Position numbers and translations under genes: made by a program. The notes beneath the pieces were generated by a model. It was given only the letters and a program-made list of their open reading frames with translations. It did not search any database and was not told where the DNA came from. Positions 5,212-6,636 of a stretch of 6,636 nucleotides of DNA are shown here, piece by piece. Source of the stretch: an uncultured Clostridia bacterium (GTDB lineage Bacteria > Bacillota > Clostridia > Oscillospirales > Oscillospiraceae); the NCBI GenBank assembly GCA_947167725.1, contig CAMVJF010000097.1, positions 1 to 6,636 on the forward strand, in the 5' to 3' direction. Every line of letters starts with the position of its first letter. The stretch's first letter is position 1.

Positions 5212-6507
5212 ATGCGTATGACCGATCTGATCGCGAAGAAGCGCGACGGCGGGAGGCTGACGACGGAGGAGATCGAGTGGCTGATCCGCGGCTACGTCTC
5301 GGGCGAGGTCCCGGATTACCAGATGAGCGCGCTGTGCATGGCGATCCTCTTTCGCGGCATGGACGACACGGAGGTGCTGGACCTCACGATGAGCATGATG
5401 CGCTCGGGCGAGACGCTGGACCTCTCTCCGATCCGCGGCGTCAAGACGGACAAGCACTCCACCGGCGGCGTGGGCGACAAGACGAGCCTCGTGCTCTGCC
5501 CGATGGTCGCGGCCTGCGGCGCGAAGATCGCCAAGATGTCCGGGCGCGGGCTGGGACATACCGGCGGGACGATCGACAAGCTCGAGAGCTTCCCAGGCTT
5601 CGTCACCGGCATCTCCGAGGAGCGCTTTTTTGAAAACGTCAACCGCATCGGCATCGCCATCGCCGGTCAGACGGCGGAGGTCTGCCCCGCGGACAAGAAG
5701 CTCTACGCCCTGCGGGACGTGACCGGCACGGTGCCGAGCATCCCGCTGATCGTCAGCTCTATCATGTCCAAGAAGCTCGCCGCGGGCGCGGACGTGATCG
5801 TGCTCGACGTCAAGTGCGGCTCCGGCGCCTTTATGAAAACGCCCGAACAGGCGCGGGAGCTGGCCGAGGGACTGACGCGCGTGGGCAGGCTCGCGGGGCG
5901 GAAATGCGCCGCGGTCATCACGGATATGGACGAGCCGCTGGGCTTCGCCGTCGGCAACGCGCTGGAGGTCAGGGAGGCGATCGACGTGCTGGCCGGACGC
6001 AGCGAGGCGGGCGAGCTGCTCGAGCTCTGTCTGACGCTCGGCAGCTTCATGCTCTCCCTCGGCGGCCTCGCAGAGAACGAGGACGAGGCGCGCGCCAGGC
6101 TGCGCGCGACGATCGCGGACGGCAGCGCCCTCGCGAAGCTCGCGGACATGGTCGAGGCGCAGTACGGCGACGCGCGGGCGGTGTACGATACGAGCCTGCT
6201 GCCCGCGGCCGCCTGCGTGGTCGAGGTCCCCGCCGCGAGCGCGGGCTATGTGAAGCATATCGAGGCCGAGAACGTGGGGCTGGTCTCCATGCATCTCGGC
6301 GGCGGGCGCGCGACCAAGGAGAGCGAGATCGATCTCTCGGTCGGCGTCGTGCTGCACAAGAAGGTCGGCGACCGCGTCGAGGCGGGCGAGAGCCTCGCCT
6401 CCGACGCGGCGAAGGCGGCCGAGGCCGCGGAGCTGCTGCGCCGCTGCTATACGCTCTCCGGCGAGCCGGTCGCGCGGGAGCCCTTCATCAAGGGCGTCGT
6501 GCGCTGA
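5212..6507 (+). CDS. pdp: Pyrimidine-nucleoside phosphorylase
   Basis: Cytoplasmic enzyme of pyrimidine salvage that splits uridine, thymidine or deoxyuridine with phosphate into the free base and (deoxy)ribose-1-phosphate. The 431 residues match the family length (about 433). The N-terminal helical domain begins MRMTDLIAKKRDGG; the alpha/beta domain carries DKHSTGGVGDK (80-90) and the family signature SGRGLGHTGGTIDKLE (110-125). The residues known from the Geobacillus stearothermophilus enzyme to bind phosphate or nucleoside are all present at the same numbers: Lys81, Ser83, Arg168, Ser183 and Lys187. The C-terminal part (GRATKESEIDLSVGVVLHKKVGDRV) is the usual closing domain. A thymidine phosphorylase (deoA) label is possible because the families are homologous, but length and similarity favour the broad-specificity Firmicutes form. 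It has its own promoter and is complete. No other nucleoside-salvage genes (deoC, cdd, pentomutase) lie in the window. Confidence 0.97.
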   Translation: MRMTDLIAKKRDGGRLTTEEIEWLIRGYVSGEVPDYQMSALCMAILFRGMDDTEVLDLTMSMMRSGETLDLSPIRGVKTDKHSTGGVGDKTSLVLCPMVAACGAKIAKMSGRGLGHTGGTIDKLESFPGFVTGISEERFFENVNRIGIAIAGQTAEVCPADKKLYALRDVTGTVPSIPLIVSSIMSKKLAAGADVIVLDVKCGSGAFMKTPEQARELAEGLTRVGRLAGRKCAAVITDMDEPLGFAVGNALEVREAIDVLAGRSEAGELLELCLTLGSFMLSLGGLAENEDEARARLRATIADGSALAKLADMVEAQYGDARAVYDTSLLPAAACVVEVPAASAGYVKHIEAENVGLVSMHLGGGRATKESEIDLSVGVVLHKKVGDRVEAGESLASDAAKAAEAAELLRRCYTLSGEPVAREPFIKGVVR

Positions 6508-6570
6508 GCAGGGAGCCGCGGTCCCCCTTATCTCACGCCCGGCCGGGAGAAAAGGGGAAAGAAAAGAATA

Positions 6571-6616
6571 GGACGCGGGAGGGGGAAGAGCGCAAGCTCT
6601 TCCCCCTCCCGCGTCC
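6571..6616. terminator. 21-bp perfect hairpin with GCAA loop, likely leftward terminator
   Basis: Bases 6571-6591 pair perfectly with 6596-6616 around the four-base loop GCAA, a GNRA tetraloop closed by C-G. On the + strand no T-run follows (GTGACGG), so it is a poor intrinsic terminator for the phosphorylase transcript. On the - strand the stem is followed by TATTCTTTTCTTTCCCC, which is T-rich. A gene entering from the right on the - strand could therefore end here. The 63 bases between the phosphorylase stop and this stem hold no gene; they contain only a 10-base palindrome, CCCGGCCGGG, at 6538-6547. A repeated intergenic palindrome is an alternative reading. Confidence 0.7.
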
Positions 6617-6636
6617 GTGACGGAAACGGCAAGAGG

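Noticed and set aside
3888..5633. Open + frame of 581 codons running across four genes
   Set aside because: It crosses a perfect terminator and four confidently or plausibly assigned genes in another frame, and its product is Arg/Gly/Ala-rich low complexity.
5182..6357. Antisense open frame (391 codons) opposite the phosphorylase gene
   Set aside because: It is a His/Arg/Ala/Asp-rich shadow of a gene that is conserved residue by residue on the + strand, and I see no promoter or ribosome binding site for it.
6513..6530. GGGA/TCCC pairing just after the phosphorylase stop as a terminator
   Set aside because: The stem is only about four base pairs and the following CCTTATCT is not a U-run.

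Overview
The window reads as a piece of a high-GC Firmicutes chromosome, most likely a Clostridia/Oscillospiraceae-type gut anaerobe. The coding DNA is visibly GC-rich with G/C-ending codons. Shine-Dalgarno sequences are strong (GGAGG type), and two clear sigma-A type promoters sit in the few AT-rich patches. The MazF and the pyrimidine-nucleoside phosphorylase look closest to their Bacillus/Clostridium relatives. The lineage is inferred from composition and protein resemblance; no search was run. All genes are on the + strand and tightly packed. No gap exceeds about 160 bases, and I saw no tRNA, rRNA, CRISPR array or insertion sequence.

Positions 1-3293 hold the distal part of a sugar (CUT1-type) ABC transporter operon: a MalF/UgpA-like permease cut by the left edge, a MalG/UgpE-like permease, and a family-1 solute-binding lipoprotein whose start overlaps the permease stop (ATGA). 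The binding protein comes after the permeases, which is the less usual order. It also has an apparent C-terminal membrane helix in addition to its lipid anchor. No ATPase gene is in view.

Positions 3323-4177 form a self-contained unit: a near-consensus extended -10 promoter, a strong ribosome binding site, a 239-residue lipoprotein that looks like two OB-fold-like modules, and a textbook intrinsic terminator.

Positions 4279-4629 encode a MazF/EndoA-type mRNA interferase with its catalytic residues intact but no antitoxin gene beside it. It is followed by a perfect 13-bp hairpin (4641-4671) whose 3' arm contains the ribosome binding site of the next gene, a 157-residue protein of unknown function (4678-5151).

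Positions 5148-6507 hold a promoter that starts on the stop codon of the unknown gene, then a complete pyrimidine-nucleoside phosphorylase with all expected phosphate and nucleoside contacts. The window closes with a 21-bp perfect hairpin capped by a GCAA tetraloop. Its T-rich flank lies on the left, so it looks better placed to terminate leftward transcription arriving from outside the window.

The transporter and the phosphorylase could both serve carbon scavenging (sugars, nucleosides), but nothing in the sequence links them into one regulated system. I do not see a clear new multi-gene system. The items most worth a second look are the doubly anchored binding protein, the two-module lipoprotein, the solitary MazF and the hairpin over a ribosome binding site.
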